Assembly: GCA_902635545.1 (NCBI GenBank)
Contig: CACPOL010000006.1
Location: 1-64,000 of the forward strand
Direction of reading: 5' to 3'
Length of the DNA stretch: 64,000 nt
Source of the DNA: an uncultured Pelagibacteraceae bacterium
GTDB lineage: Bacteria; Pseudomonadota; Alphaproteobacteria; Pelagibacterales; Pelagibacteraceae
Of this stretch, positions 1 through 10,793 are shown piece by piece. The stretch's first letter is position 1; every line of letters begins with the position of its first letter. A program made the position numbers and the translations under genes. The notes beneath the pieces are model-generated. The model had not been told where the DNA came from. It was given only the letters and a program-made list of their open reading frames with translations, and searched no databases.

Positions 1-335
1 GCCTCACAAATCAAATATTTACAATCATCATGAAATTTTTTTGTTATATCTTTTGTTAAACTAGATATTGAGATTTTTTTTTCTTTTGATGATTTAATAA
101 TTTTATCATCTATATCGGTTATATTTCTAACATAAGTGACTGCATCACTTCCATATTTACATTTAAGAACTCTAAATAATAAATCAAAAATTACTAAAGG
201 TCTTGCATTCCCAATATGAGGATCATCATAAACGGTTGGTCCACAGACGTACATACCAATTTTTTTATCATCGATTGGAATGAACTTTTCTTTTTTCCCA
301 CCAAGACTATTTGATAAATATATATCTTTATTCAT
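1..335 (-). CDS. cysS: Cysteinyl-tRNA synthetase, N-terminal part (runs off window start)
   Basis: Minus-strand translation from ATG at 335 reads [58 protein letters not shown]..., with the CysRS motif CGPTVYD.HIGNAR. Absent from the ORF track because it is truncated. Confidence 0.93.
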   Translation of the reverse strand, partial: MNKDIYLSNSLGGKKEKFIPIDDKKIGMYVCGPTVYDDPHIGNARPLVIFDLLFRVLKCKYGSDAVTYVRNITDIDDKIIKSSKEKKISISSLTKDITKKFHDDCKYLICE

Positions 336-380
336 TACTCTAGGAATATACTTTAATTATAGATTTGTGAATCTAATTGA

Positions 381-1118
381 TTAGTTGGGAATCTTGCATA
401 CTGGAATAGGATCCATTTTATGTAAGTTAGCTTTTCGTATTTTTAAATATTTATCTCTATTCGATGAATTTTCATTAATCATTGCTTCCTCAAGTTCTTT
501 ATATGATAGCCCAAGTTGACCTTCATCTGTTCTTCCATCATCCCATAAACCATCAGTTGGAGGAGCCTCGATTATTTCTTGCAAAATTTTAAGTTCTCTA
601 CCGAGCTCCCAGATTTCACTTTTATTACAATCAGCTATTGGAGAAATATCTACACCACCATCACCATATTTTGTATAAAAACCAACACCAAAATCCTCAA
701 CTTTGTTTCCAGTTCCAACTACGATACCTTGGTTAGCAGCAGCAACTTGATACAAAGTTGTCATTCTTAATCTTGCCCTAGAATTTGCCATTCCATGATC
801 GTTATCAAATTTTGATAAAGAGGTTTTAAAGGCTCCAAATAGGTTATCTAATTCTATTGTGTAACCATTAACATTTTTAAAATTTTGTTTTAGCCAAGCT
901 TGATGTTTAAGACTTAAATCATGCTGCTCATTTTTTTGCTTAATTGGCATGGATAAAACTATTGTTTTCATTCCTGTTAAAGCGCAAAGTGTGCTTGATA
1001 CAGATGAATCAATGCCTCCAGATATACCAATGACTAATGACTTGGCTTTTACTGGCATTGAATTTACATATTCTTTTATCCAATTTTTAATAAAATCTAT
1101 TTTTTTTTTAGTTTCCAT
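381..1118 (-). CDS. nadE: NAD+ synthase (single-domain, ammonia-dependent type)
   Basis: P-loop SGGIDSSV, GTGNKVEDFGVGFYTKYGDGGVDISPIADCNKSE motif; no glutaminase domain. Confidence 0.92.
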   Translation of the reverse strand: METKKKIDFIKNWIKEYVNSMPVKAKSLVIGISGGIDSSVSSTLCALTGMKTIVLSMPIKQKNEQHDLSLKHQAWLKQNFKNVNGYTIELDNLFGAFKTSLSKFDNDHGMANSRARLRMTTLYQVAAANQGIVVGTGNKVEDFGVGFYTKYGDGGVDISPIADCNKSEIWELGRELKILQEIIEAPPTDGLWDDGRTDEGQLGLSYKELEEAMINENSSNRDKYLKIRKANLHKMDPIPVCKIPN

Positions 1119-1156
1119 TATTACAATATATTGAGTCGCTCTTAATTTAAAAGTGA

Positions 1157-2542
1157 CTAAGATGCCGCTTTAATGTTATTTTTTGCGTAATTTGAATTTT
1201 TCTTAATTTCATCTGAAATTAAAAATGCTAGTTCTAACGACTGATCTGCATTTAATCTTGGATCGCAATGAGTATGATACCTGCTGGATAAGTCTTGATC
1301 GGAAATATTTTTTGCTCCTCCAGTACACTCTGTTACATTCTGTCCTGTCATTTCAATATGAAGACCACCAGCATAAGATCCTTCGCTTTGGTGCACTTCA
1401 AAAACATTTTTAACTTCATTCAATACACTATTAAAAGGTCTAGTTTTAAAACCAGTCGTAGATACTAAGGTATTACCATGCATCGGGTCGCATGACCAAA
1501 TTACATTTAAACCCTCTTTTTTAATTCCTCTTATTAATTTCGGTAAAAATTTATCAACCTTATCATGCCCAAATCTTGAAATTAATGTGATCTTTCCTTT
1601 TTCATTTTTAGGATTAATCTTTTCACATATTTTTGCAATGTCATCAGGCTTTGAGGTTGGTCCACATTTAATTCCTATTGGATTTTCAATTCCTCTACAA
1701 AATTCTACATGGCCTCCATCTATTTGTCTTGTTCTATCACCAATCCAAACAAAATGCGCTGAAGTATCGTGCCATTCTCCAGTTGTTGAGTCTACTCTTG
1801 TCATTGCTTCCTCAAAAGGTAATAATAAAGCCTCATGAGAAGTCCAAAAGTTTACAGTTTTTAATCTTCTGTTAAAATCAGAATTTATTCCGCACGCATC
1901 CATAAAAGCTAAAGCATCTGCAATTTTATCTTCTAACTCTTTAAACTTTTTAGCTTGAGGACTTTTTTTTATATATCCTAAGTTCCACAAATGAACTTTT
2001 TTAAGATCTGAAAAACCTCCATGACAAAACGCTCTAATCAAATTTAAAGTAGAAGCAGATTGTGAATATGCTTTAAAAAGTCTTTTTGGATCAGGTTTTC
2101 TCGCCTTCTCTGAGAATTCAATTCCATTTATATTATCACCTAAATAACTTGGTAATTCTTTTTCACCTTGTTTTTCTGTTGGTGCGCTTCGTGGTTTTGA
2201 GAATTGGCCTGCTATTCTTCCAAGTTTTACTACTGGTAAAGATGCAGAATAAGTTAAAACTAAAGACATTTGTAAAAATACTTTAAAGTAATCTCTTATT
2301 TTATCTGGATTAAACTCAGCAAAACTTTCAGCACAGTCACCACCTTGTAATAAAAAAGCTTTACCATCTACCACTTCAGCTAACTGTTTTTTTAGATGAG
2401 TTGTCTCACCAGCAAATACTAAAGGAGGAAAATTTTTAATCTTATTTAAAACTAAATTAAGATCCTTCTCATCCTCATATTTTGGGATGTGTTTTACTGG
2501 ATAATTTCTCCAACTGTTTACTTTCCATTTTTTCATAATCAA
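1157..2542 (-). CDS. Class II 3-deoxy-7-phosphoheptulonate (DAHP) synthase
   Basis: 461 aa; plant-like class II motifs LLQGGDCAESF, KLGRIAGQFSKPRS, WSCDPMHGNT. Confidence 0.93.
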   Translation of the reverse strand: MIMKKWKVNSWRNYPVKHIPKYEDEKDLNLVLNKIKNFPPLVFAGETTHLKKQLAEVVDGKAFLLQGGDCAESFAEFNPDKIRDYFKVFLQMSLVLTYSASLPVVKLGRIAGQFSKPRSAPTEKQGEKELPSYLGDNINGIEFSEKARKPDPKRLFKAYSQSASTLNLIRAFCHGGFSDLKKVHLWNLGYIKKSPQAKKFKELEDKIADALAFMDACGINSDFNRRLKTVNFWTSHEALLLPFEEAMTRVDSTTGEWHDTSAHFVWIGDRTRQIDGGHVEFCRGIENPIGIKCGPTSKPDDIAKICEKINPKNEKGKITLISRFGHDKVDKFLPKLIRGIKKEGLNVIWSCDPMHGNTLVSTTGFKTRPFNSVLNEVKNVFEVHQSEGSYAGGLHIEMTGQNVTECTGGAKNISDQDLSSRYHTHCDPRLNADQSLELAFLISDEIKKNSNYAKNNIKAAS

Positions 2543-2571
2543 CCTTAGATTGTTTTAACAGAGTTTAATGA

Positions 2572-4392
2572 TTATTCAACAGTGACCGATTTAGCTAAAT
2601 TCCTAGGCTTATCTATATCATATCCTTTTTTTAGTGCAGAATAATAAGCTAGTTTTTGTAAGGGAATAGTTAAAAGAAAAGGAATTAAATCATAGTTAGA
2701 ATTCTCTACTTCGATAGTTTGCCAAATATTTTCTGAAACTACTTCATCTGTGCTTTTATTTGTTATTAATAAAACTTTTGCACCTCTTGCAATAACTTCC
2801 TGCATATTAGAAATAGTTTTTTTATAATAATTATCTCTTGGTGCTAACACCACTACTGGCATTCCATCCTCAATAAGTGCAAGAGGACCGTGTTTCATTT
2901 CACCAGCTGGATAACCCTCTGCATGAACATAAGATAATTCTTTTAATTTTAATGCTCCCTCCAAAGCAATTGGATATGAGAAACCTCTTCCAAGAAACAT
3001 TGAACCTTTTGCTTCAGAAAAAGTATCTGCGGACATTCTTATTTTATCTTCTGTCAGTAAAGTTTCTTGAACTAGTTTAGGTAATAATTTTAAATCTTTA
3101 ATTTTATTTGTTAAATTTTTTTTATCTAAATCATTTGTTAAAGAAGAGATCTTCAAAATAAATATGTATAAAACTAACATTTGCCCTAAAAATGCTTTTG
3201 TTGATGCAACACCCACTTCAGGTCCACAATGTATAGGTAAAACAAAATTTGCGTCTCTGGCTATTGAGCTCTCAATAACATTAACAATTGAACATGTTTT
3301 CATCTTATTCTTATTACAAAGGTCTAAAGCAGCATAAGTATCCGCTGTTTCTCCAGATTGAGAAACAAATATATATAAAGTATCTTCTTTAAATCTATTT
3401 TTTCTATATCGAAACTCTGATGCAATATCTGTTGATACATTTAATGATGTTAATTCTTCAAACCAATATTTTGCCATTAAACATGAATGATATGCTGTGC
3501 CACATCCAATTAAAACAACAGATGATATATTATCAAATTTCCATGGTATATTGTAAATATTAATTTCATTATTAATATTATCTATATACTCTTTAACACA
3601 ATTCTTAATTGTTATTGGCTGTTCCTCAATTTCTTTAGCCATAAAATGTTTAAAATCTCCCTTTTCATAATTTTCTTCTTGAGAAGAAACATGCAAAACT
3701 TTCTTATTTACCTTAATCCCATTTTCATTAAAAAATTCAACGTTATTTTTTTTTAGTAAGCAAAATTCACCGTCATCTAAATATGAAATTTTATTTGTCA
3801 TCGATTTTAATGCGTATGAATCAGATCCTAAATAATTTTCATTTGGTCCATAACCAACAGCAAGAGGGGATCCTCGTCTAGCACCAACAATTAAATCTGA
3901 TTGATCTTTAAAAATAATTCCTAAAGCAAAACTCCCATGTAATTGTTTTAATACTTTAATTATTGTGTCTTTTAAATTATTTTCTTTTAAGTATTCTGTA
4001 ATTAAATGTACAATCACTTCAGTATCAGTTTGGGATTTAAATTTATGACCCTTTTTAATTAAGAGTTTCTTTAAAATAGTTGAATTCTCAATTATTCCAT
4101 TGTGAACAACCGAAACTGTTTCAGATGAATGAGGGTGTGCATTTACTGTATTAGGTATTCCATGTGTTGCCCATCGCACATGACCAATACCTAATGTGCC
4201 TTTAAGACTCTTTGTAACTAAATTTTTTTCTAGATTGTCAACTCTACCCTCTGATTTAATTTCATTGATAAAACCATTGTCAATTGTAGCAATACCCGCA
4301 GAGTCATAGCCTCTGTACTCAAGTTTTCTAAGAGAATTTATTATTGCAGAAGATACTGGTTTATTACTCGTTATACCTATAATACCACACAT
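2572..4392 (-). CDS. glmS: Glutamine--fructose-6-phosphate aminotransferase (isomerizing)
   Basis: MCGIIGI N-terminal Cys nucleophile, two SIS domains, C-terminal DKPRNLAKSVTVE. Confidence 0.97.
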   Translation of the reverse strand: MCGIIGITSNKPVSSAIINSLRKLEYRGYDSAGIATIDNGFINEIKSEGRVDNLEKNLVTKSLKGTLGIGHVRWATHGIPNTVNAHPHSSETVSVVHNGIIENSTILKKLLIKKGHKFKSQTDTEVIVHLITEYLKENNLKDTIIKVLKQLHGSFALGIIFKDQSDLIVGARRGSPLAVGYGPNENYLGSDSYALKSMTNKISYLDDGEFCLLKKNNVEFFNENGIKVNKKVLHVSSQEENYEKGDFKHFMAKEIEEQPITIKNCVKEYIDNINNEINIYNIPWKFDNISSVVLIGCGTAYHSCLMAKYWFEELTSLNVSTDIASEFRYRKNRFKEDTLYIFVSQSGETADTYAALDLCNKNKMKTCSIVNVIESSIARDANFVLPIHCGPEVGVASTKAFLGQMLVLYIFILKISSLTNDLDKKNLTNKIKDLKLLPKLVQETLLTEDKIRMSADTFSEAKGSMFLGRGFSYPIALEGALKLKELSYVHAEGYPAGEMKHGPLALIEDGMPVVVLAPRDNYYKKTISNMQEVIARGAKVLLITNKSTDEVVSENIWQTIEVENSNYDLIPFLLTIPLQKLAYYSALKKGYDIDKPRNLAKSVTVE

Positions 4393-4395
4393 AAA

Positions 4396-5022
4396 TTATT
4401 TTTTTTTATTTTTTTTATAGTTTTTTACTTCTACTTGAGCAGATCTTGTTAATGCTAATGAATTTTTTTTAACATTTTTAGTTATTACAGAACCAGCTCC
4501 AATTATACTTTTTTCATTTATTGTAACTGGTGCTACTAATGAGGAATTAGAACCAATAAAAACATTTTTTTTTATATTTGTTTTACTTTTTTTTACACCA
4601 TCATAGTTACAAGTAATTGTACCAGCACCAATATTTACATTCATGCCTACGTTTGTGTCTCCAATATAAGAGAGGTGGCTAACTTTTGATTTTTTACCAA
4701 TAATACTTTTTTTTACTTCAACAAAATTTCCAATTTTTGATCCTTCTTTTAAAATTGTTCCAGGTCTTAATCTAGCGTATGGTCCTACTTCAACTTTATT
4801 TTCTATTCTGCAGTTTTCCAGGTGACTAAAGGATTTAATTTGAACGTTATTGCCTACTTTTACCCTAGGTCCAAAAACTACATAAGGATCAATCACAACA
4901 TTTTTTCCAATTTTTGTATCTTTTGAAAAAAAAATTGTATCAGGGCCAATCATTCTTACCCCAGATTTGATAAATTTATTTCTTAGTTTTTGTTGTAATT
5001 TTTGTGAATTTATTTGTTTCAT
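4396..5022 (-). CDS. GlmU-like C-terminal acetyltransferase (left-handed beta-helix) without uridylyltransferase domain
   Basis: 208 aa hexapeptide repeats; [44 protein letters not shown] are GlmU C-domain signatures; begins at the inter-domain linker. Confidence 0.85.
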   Translation of the reverse strand: MKQINSQKLQQKLRNKFIKSGVRMIGPDTIFFSKDTKIGKNVVIDPYVVFGPRVKVGNNVQIKSFSHLENCRIENKVEVGPYARLRPGTILKEGSKIGNFVEVKKSIIGKKSKVSHLSYIGDTNVGMNVNIGAGTITCNYDGVKKSKTNIKKNVFIGSNSSLVAPVTINEKSIIGAGSVITKNVKKNSLALTRSAQVEVKNYKKNKKK

Positions 5023-5091
5023 TTGAAAAAATCTTTATATTAACTTTAGATGTTTCTTAATTCACAAAATATTTCTTAAAAATACTTTTAA

Positions 5092-5775
5092 ATGACTCAA
5101 AAATATACAATTTTATTTGATCTAGATGGAACATTAGTTGACACAGCTCCAGATTTAATGAACGCACATAATTATGTAATGAGGAAATATGGTTACCCCA
5201 CAAAATCAACTGACGAAATAAGAAATTTAGTAGGCAAAGGTGCCGGTGCCTTAATTGGAAGATCAATTTGGGGACAGGCAAAAAAAGAATTTAGTAAAAT
5301 CAATGATAATTTAATTAAAGATAAAATGGTGAAAGAGTTTATAAATTTTTATGGAAAGAACATAATTAATGAAAGTACTCTGATAAAGGGGGTTAAAGAA
5401 TTTTTAGAGTGGTGTAAAAATAAAAAGATATCAATGTCTGTTTGTACAAATAAGCAAGAACATCTATCAGTAAAGCTTCTAAAAAAAATTGGAATATACG
5501 ATTATTTTGATTTTATAGCAGGTTCAGATACTTTTGATTATTGTAAACCAGACTCTAGACATATAACCTCTATTATAGAAATTGTTGGTGGAGATATAAA
5601 AAAATCTTTAATGATAGGAGATAGTGAAAATGATGCTAATGCTGCAAAGGAATCTGGCATTCCTATGATTTTATTAAAAAATGGGTATACTGAAAAAAAT
5701 ACTAATGAAATTTACCATAATCACCTTATTAATGACTTTAATGGCATTGAAAAAATTGTAGCAAAATATCTTTAA
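5092..5775 (+). CDS. gph: HAD-family phosphatase, phosphoglycolate phosphatase-like
   Basis: DLDGTLVDT, CTNKQ, MIGDSENDANAAK HAD motifs. Confidence 0.85.
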   Translation: MTQKYTILFDLDGTLVDTAPDLMNAHNYVMRKYGYPTKSTDEIRNLVGKGAGALIGRSIWGQAKKEFSKINDNLIKDKMVKEFINFYGKNIINESTLIKGVKEFLEWCKNKKISMSVCTNKQEHLSVKLLKKIGIYDYFDFIAGSDTFDYCKPDSRHITSIIEIVGGDIKKSLMIGDSENDANAAKESGIPMILLKNGYTEKNTNEIYHNHLINDFNGIEKIVAKYL

Positions 5776-5828
5776 TATTGATTATTTTTTTTTAACTATT
5801 AAAACAATTTCGAACATTAGGAGTTATT

Positions 5829-7331
5829 TTGATAGTACATAAAGTAAAAGTTTACCCATCTAAAATCCATCTTCCTAAAAAAAAACAACTTGCATGGAAA
5901 ATAGCTGAAATAGCAAGTGATAAAGCGAAATTAAATAAACAGGCAATTGAGATGGTTATTAATAGAATAATTGACAACGCTTCAGTTGCTATTGCTTCTA
6001 TTAATAGACGACCAGTAATTTCTTCAAGAGAAATGGCATTAAAACATTCTAGAAAAAATGGTGCAACTTTATTTGGTGTTAGTAGCAAATTAAAATTCGA
6101 TTGTGAGTGGGCTGCCTGGTCAAATGGCACAGCTGTAAGAGAATTAGATTTTCATGATACTTTCTTGGCAGCTGATTATAGTCACCCAGGAGATAATATT
6201 CCTGCCTTAATAAGTGTAGCTCAACAAAATAAAAAAAGTGGTTTGGACCTGCTAAGAGGAATTATTACTGCTTATGAAGTTCAAGTAAATTTAGTTAAAG
6301 GCATCTGTTTACATAAACATAAAGTAGATCACATAGCTCATCTTGGTCCTAGTGTTGCAGCTGGGATAGGTTCAATGTTGAAATTAAATACTGAAACAAT
6401 TTATCAGGCTGTACAACAGGCATTACATACAACAATTTCCACCAGACAATCAAGAAAAGGTGAAATCTCAAGTTGGAAAGCTTATGCACCAGCACACGCA
6501 GGAAAACTTGCAATAGAGGCTGTTGATAGAGTGATGCGTGGCGAAGGTGCTCCGAGTCCAATCTACGAAGGAGAGGATAGTGTTATTGCAAGAATTCTTG
6601 ATGGTAAAAAAGCATTATACAAAGTACCTCTACCAAAAAAAGGAGAGACAAAAAAAGCTATTCTTGAAACTTATACAAAAGAATATTCTGCTGAATATCA
6701 ATCACAAGCTTTAATTGATTTAGCAAAAAAACTTAAAAAGAAGGTACAAAATTTAAATCAAATTAAGAAAATAGATATTTATACAAGCCATCACACTCAT
6801 TATGTGATTGGCACTGGGGCAAATGATCCTCAAAAGATGGATCCTAACGCAAGTAGAGAAACTTTAGATCATTCTATAATGTATATATTTGCCGTTGCTT
6901 TAGAAGATGGCACTTGGCACCATGTAAAATCATATACCAGGGCTAGGGCAAAAAGAAAAAGTACAATTAAAATTTGGAGATCAATAAAAACTCACGAAGA
7001 TAAGAAATGGACTAAAAAATATCATGACCCAAACCCTAAAAAAAAAGCTTTTGGAGCAAAAGTAGTAATAACTCTTAAAAATGGAAAAAAAATCACTGAA
7101 GAACAAGGTGTTGCAGATGCTCATCCCTTCGGTTTACGTCCTTTTAAAAGAAAAAACTATATAAATAAATTTTTAATACTTACTGAAAGAATACTAGACA
7201 AAAAAGAAAGTAATAGATTTTTAAAAGTAGTACAAAATTTAAAAAAGTTGAAATCAGGTCAATTAGATAAATTGAATTTAGAGTTAAAAAGAGGCAAACT
7301 TAAAAGAAATTTAAAAAAAGGAATTTTTTAA
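5829..7331 (+). CDS. prpD: 2-methylcitrate dehydratase (MmgE/PrpD family)
   Basis: 500 aa MmgE/PrpD-like; TTG start preceded by AGGAG; in operon with prpB and prpC. Confidence 0.9.
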   Translation: MIVHKVKVYPSKIHLPKKKQLAWKIAEIASDKAKLNKQAIEMVINRIIDNASVAIASINRRPVISSREMALKHSRKNGATLFGVSSKLKFDCEWAAWSNGTAVRELDFHDTFLAADYSHPGDNIPALISVAQQNKKSGLDLLRGIITAYEVQVNLVKGICLHKHKVDHIAHLGPSVAAGIGSMLKLNTETIYQAVQQALHTTISTRQSRKGEISSWKAYAPAHAGKLAIEAVDRVMRGEGAPSPIYEGEDSVIARILDGKKALYKVPLPKKGETKKAILETYTKEYSAEYQSQALIDLAKKLKKKVQNLNQIKKIDIYTSHHTHYVIGTGANDPQKMDPNASRETLDHSIMYIFAVALEDGTWHHVKSYTRARAKRKSTIKIWRSIKTHEDKKWTKKYHDPNPKKKAFGAKVVITLKNGKKITEEQGVADAHPFGLRPFKRKNYINKFLILTERILDKKESNRFLKVVQNLKKLKSGQLDKLNLELKRGKLKRNLKKGIF

Positions 7332-8227
7332 TGCATTTTGTAAAGAATGATCCATTTCAAAAAAGAAAAAATTTTGTTAATAAGCTTAAATCTAAAAAAA
7401 TTTTAAGAGTGCCTGGAGCATATAATCCATTAACAGCAAAATTAATTGAGGAAATAGGTTATGATGCAGTTTATGTCTCTGGAGGTGTGATGGCAAATGA
7501 TCTTGGTTTTCCTGATATTGGTTTAACAACACTGCAGGATGTAAGCACGAGGTCTTATCTTATATCAAGAGTAACTAACCTTCCAACAATTGTCGATATA
7601 GATACTGGTTTTAAATCATGTAAAGAAACAATCGAAACATTTGAAGAATTTGGAATCTCTTCTGTTCATTTAGAAGACCAAATTGAAAGGAAGAGATGTG
7701 GTCATTTAGATAATAAAGAATTAATTTCTACTGAGGCAATGGTAAAAAAAATTAAAGAATGTGTGGCTGCCAAAAAAGATGAAAACTTCAAGATTATTGC
7801 GAGGTCTGATGCAAAAAGTGTAGAAGGAATTGATAAAATGATTGAAAGATGTAAGGCCTATATTGATGCAGGTGCAGAAATTATTTTTCCAGAAGCTTTA
7901 CATGATGAAAAAGATTTTGAAAAAGTAAGAAAAGAACTTCCATGTTATTTACTAGCAAACATGACTGAGTTTGGAAAATCAAAACTATTTAATTATAAAG
8001 AGTTGGAGCAATTTGGATATAATATTGTGATTTACCCAGTGACAACGCAAAGATTGGCCATGAAAAATGTTGAAGATGGATTAAGAGACATTTATGTAAA
8101 TGGACATCAAAATAATATAATTGATAAAATGCAGACTAGAAAACGATTATATGAGCTTGTTGATTATGAAAAATATAATAATTTAGATGATAAGATTTAT
8201 AATTTTAGCACTGAAGGACATGAATAA
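7331..8227 (+). CDS. prpB: Methylisocitrate lyase (isocitrate lyase/PEP mutase superfamily)
   Basis: VPGAYNPLTAKLIEEIGYDAVYVSGG, HLEDQ..RKRCGH; TAATG overlap with prpD. Confidence 0.9.
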   Translation: MHFVKNDPFQKRKNFVNKLKSKKILRVPGAYNPLTAKLIEEIGYDAVYVSGGVMANDLGFPDIGLTTLQDVSTRSYLISRVTNLPTIVDIDTGFKSCKETIETFEEFGISSVHLEDQIERKRCGHLDNKELISTEAMVKKIKECVAAKKDENFKIIARSDAKSVEGIDKMIERCKAYIDAGAEIIFPEALHDEKDFEKVRKELPCYLLANMTEFGKSKLFNYKELEQFGYNIVIYPVTTQRLAMKNVEDGLRDIYVNGHQNNIIDKMQTRKRLYELVDYEKYNNLDDKIYNFSTEGHE

Positions 8228-9351
8228 TGAGTGATGAAATAAAAAAGGGTTTACTTGGAATAGTTGTTGATGAAACTGAGGTGTCTAAAGTTATGCCTGA
8301 AATTAATTCTTTAACTTATAGAGGTTATACAGCACAAGATTTATGTGCAGAATGTAAATTTGAAGAAGTTGCTTATTTGATATTAAATGGTGAACTGCCA
8401 AATAAAAAACAACTAAAAAATTTTGAAAAACAAGAGAGAAAAGATAGAAAGCTCTCAAAAAATTTAATTGAAGACATTAAAAAATTCCCAAAAAATGCTC
8501 ATCCGATGGATGTTGCGAGAACAGCTGTAAGCATTATGGGATTAGAAGATAAAGAGACTAAAGACAATTCTCCTAAAGCAAATATGAGAAAAGTAATGAG
8601 AATTTTTGCAAAAACACCAGTTGCTTTAGCAGCATTCTACAGGTCTAGAAAAGGAAAAAAGATTATACCGCCAAAAACCAATCTATCTTTTGCTGAAAAC
8701 TTCTTCCACATGTGTTTTGGCAAAGTGCCAGACAAAGAAATTGTAAAGGCTTTTGATGTTTCTTTAATATTATATGCTGAGCACAGTTTCAATGTTTCAA
8801 CTTTTACTGCAAGAACAATAACAAGTAGCCTATCAGATATTCATGGTGCGATAACGGGTGCTATCGCAAGTTTAAAAGGTCCATTACATGGTGGTGCCAA
8901 TGAAGAAGTCATGCATATGATGAATAAAATTAAAAAACCAGAAAATGCTTATAAATGGATTAATAAAGCTTTAGATAATAAAGATGTAGTAATGGGATTT
9001 GGTCATAGAGTATATAAAAGTGGAGACTCTAGAGTTCCAACAATGAGAAAATATTTTAGTAAAGTAGCAAAAATTAAAAAAGATAAAAAATTTGAAAAAA
9101 TCTATGACATAGTTGAAAAAGTGATGATTGAAAGAAAAGATATTTACCCAAATGTTGATTATCCAACTGGTCCTATGTATCATCTAATGGGATTTGATAC
9201 TGATTTTTTCACACCAATATTTGTAATAGCAAGAATAACTGGTTGGTCAGCACATATTATTGAACAACATGCTGCAAATAAACTTATTAGACCCCTAGCT
9301 AGCTATAAAGGAAATCAACATCGAAAAGTTGTTCAATTAAATCAAAGATAA
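8227..9351 (+). CDS. prpC: 2-methylcitrate synthase / citrate synthase family
   Basis: GAITGAIASLKGPLHGGANEEVM, MGFGHRVYK citrate synthase motifs; operon with prpDB. Confidence 0.9.
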   Translation: MSDEIKKGLLGIVVDETEVSKVMPEINSLTYRGYTAQDLCAECKFEEVAYLILNGELPNKKQLKNFEKQERKDRKLSKNLIEDIKKFPKNAHPMDVARTAVSIMGLEDKETKDNSPKANMRKVMRIFAKTPVALAAFYRSRKGKKIIPPKTNLSFAENFFHMCFGKVPDKEIVKAFDVSLILYAEHSFNVSTFTARTITSSLSDIHGAITGAIASLKGPLHGGANEEVMHMMNKIKKPENAYKWINKALDNKDVVMGFGHRVYKSGDSRVPTMRKYFSKVAKIKKDKKFEKIYDIVEKVMIERKDIYPNVDYPTGPMYHLMGFDTDFFTPIFVIARITGWSAHIIEQHAANKLIRPLASYKGNQHRKVVQLNQR

Positions 9352-9419
9352 CTAAGTTGGAATATTTATTAAAATTTTATAACTTTTATAAATTTTGAAA
9401 TTTATGATATTATTTAAGG

Positions 9420-10100
9420 ATGATATTTAGACAATTATTCGATCATCAATCTAGCACTTATACATACCTTATATCATCTGGAAAGGGCCGTGAGGCCTTA
9501 ATAATAGATCCCGTAATTGAAAATGTAAAAAATTATATAAATTTATTAAAAGAACTTAATTTAAAATTAGTTAAGGTCATTGATACCCATATTCATGCTG
9601 ATCACGTAACCGGTGCCTCAAAACTTAAAAATATAACTAATTGTTCGACAATTATGGGAGAACACAGTCCAGCTGAGACAGTAGAAATCAAAGTCAAAGA
9701 TGATGAGTTAATAAATTTAGATAATCTTAAAATTAAAGCTATGTATACCCCTGGACATACATCAGATAGTTATAGTTTTTTGATGAATAATTATCTTTTT
9801 TCAGGTGATACTTTATTAATAAATGGAACAGGCAGAACTGATTTTCAAAATGGTAATGCTAAAGACTCATATAATTCAATTTTTAATAAACTTCTGAAAT
9901 TACCAGAAGAAACTCTTTTATACCCCGCACATGATTACAAGGGTGAAAAAGTAAGTACAATTGGTAAAGAAAAAAAACATAATCCAAGATTACAAGTTAG
10001 TAGTGTTGATGAATACATTGATATTATGAACAATCTTAACTTAAAAAAACCTGTTAAGATTGAGTCTAATGTATCTAAAAATATTAAATTGGGTGCTTAA
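9420..10100 (+). CDS. MBL-fold hydrolase, ETHE1/persulfide dioxygenase-like
   Basis: THIHADHVTGA, TPGHTSDS, FSGDTLLINGTGRTDFQNG, YPAHDYKG. Confidence 0.85.
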   Translation: MIFRQLFDHQSSTYTYLISSGKGREALIIDPVIENVKNYINLLKELNLKLVKVIDTHIHADHVTGASKLKNITNCSTIMGEHSPAETVEIKVKDDELINLDNLKIKAMYTPGHTSDSYSFLMNNYLFSGDTLLINGTGRTDFQNGNAKDSYNSIFNKLLKLPEETLLYPAHDYKGEKVSTIGKEKKHNPRLQVSSVDEYIDIMNNLNLKKPVKIESNVSKNIKLGA

Positions 10101-10102
10101 GC

Positions 10103-10471
10103 TTAAATAGAAGATTTAATAGCTTTATATATTAAATCTTTTCTTGTCTCACCAATGCTTCTGTAAACCAATTTTTTATCTTTAAATATTAAAAGTGTAG
10201 TTTGATATTGGACATCAAATAAATTTGCAATTTCTTTATTAGTTACATCAAATGTAAAATATTCTATATTATCAAATTCATCCTTTGCTTTATTCAAAAC
10301 TTTCATTTGGCTTGCACAAGAAGAACAATATTTAATCCAAGAACTTACAATTACAACTTTACCTTCTGATTGAGCTTTATCAAACAAATCTTTTTTAAAA
10401 GTTGTTTCTTTTTCCATTGCATTCACATTGAATGCAATTAAACAAAAAATGAGTGTAAAGATTTTTTTCAT
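10103..10471 (-). CDS. Thioredoxin-fold protein with signal peptide and CSSC motif
   Basis: MKKIFTLIFCLIAFNVNA signal-like N-terminus; VIVSSWIKYCSSCASQM. Confidence 0.7.
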   Translation of the reverse strand: MKKIFTLIFCLIAFNVNAMEKETTFKKDLFDKAQSEGKVVIVSSWIKYCSSCASQMKVLNKAKDEFDNIEYFTFDVTNKEIANLFDVQYQTTLLIFKDKKLVYRSIGETRKDLIYKAIKSSI

Positions 10472-10478
10472 AAAAAAT

Positions 10479-10793
10479 TTATAACACGAATATTAAAAAC
10501 CAATAAGAGGCTAATCCTGAAATAATTGTCGCAATAATATTCTTGCTTATTATACCAATTAGCGTAGCAATAATTGCTGCTATTATTTTTGGATTATTCT
10601 CCAAATGAAAATCTCCAGAATTATCAAGAAAAATAGCAGGAAATATTATTGCAGGAAAAATTGCTGATGGTACATAAGATAAGATTTCTCTCATTCTTTT
10701 GTTAAACATTTCCTTTTTCAATAATGCAATCATTGAAAATCTTGTTAAAAAAGTTATTAAACCACAATATATTATTAAAGACCAATTACTCAT
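10479..10793 (-). CDS. azlD: AzlD-family branched-chain amino acid transport subunit
   Basis: Small hydrophobic protein (IYCGLITFLTRFSMIALL, YVPSAIFPAIIFPAIF) overlapping an AzlC homologue. Confidence 0.8.
   Translation of the reverse strand: MSNWSLIIYCGLITFLTRFSMIALLKKEMFNKRMREILSYVPSAIFPAIIFPAIFLDNSGDFHLENNPKIIAAIIATLIGIISKNIIATIISGLASYWFLIFVL

Noticed and set aside
5057-5281. 74-aa minus ORF over the gph start
   Set aside because: Antisense to the conserved HAD N-terminus; no recognisable motif.
9352-9419. AT-only inverted repeat after prpC
   Set aside because: aaaattttataa/ttataaatttt with bulge is expected often at this base composition; no GC pairs.
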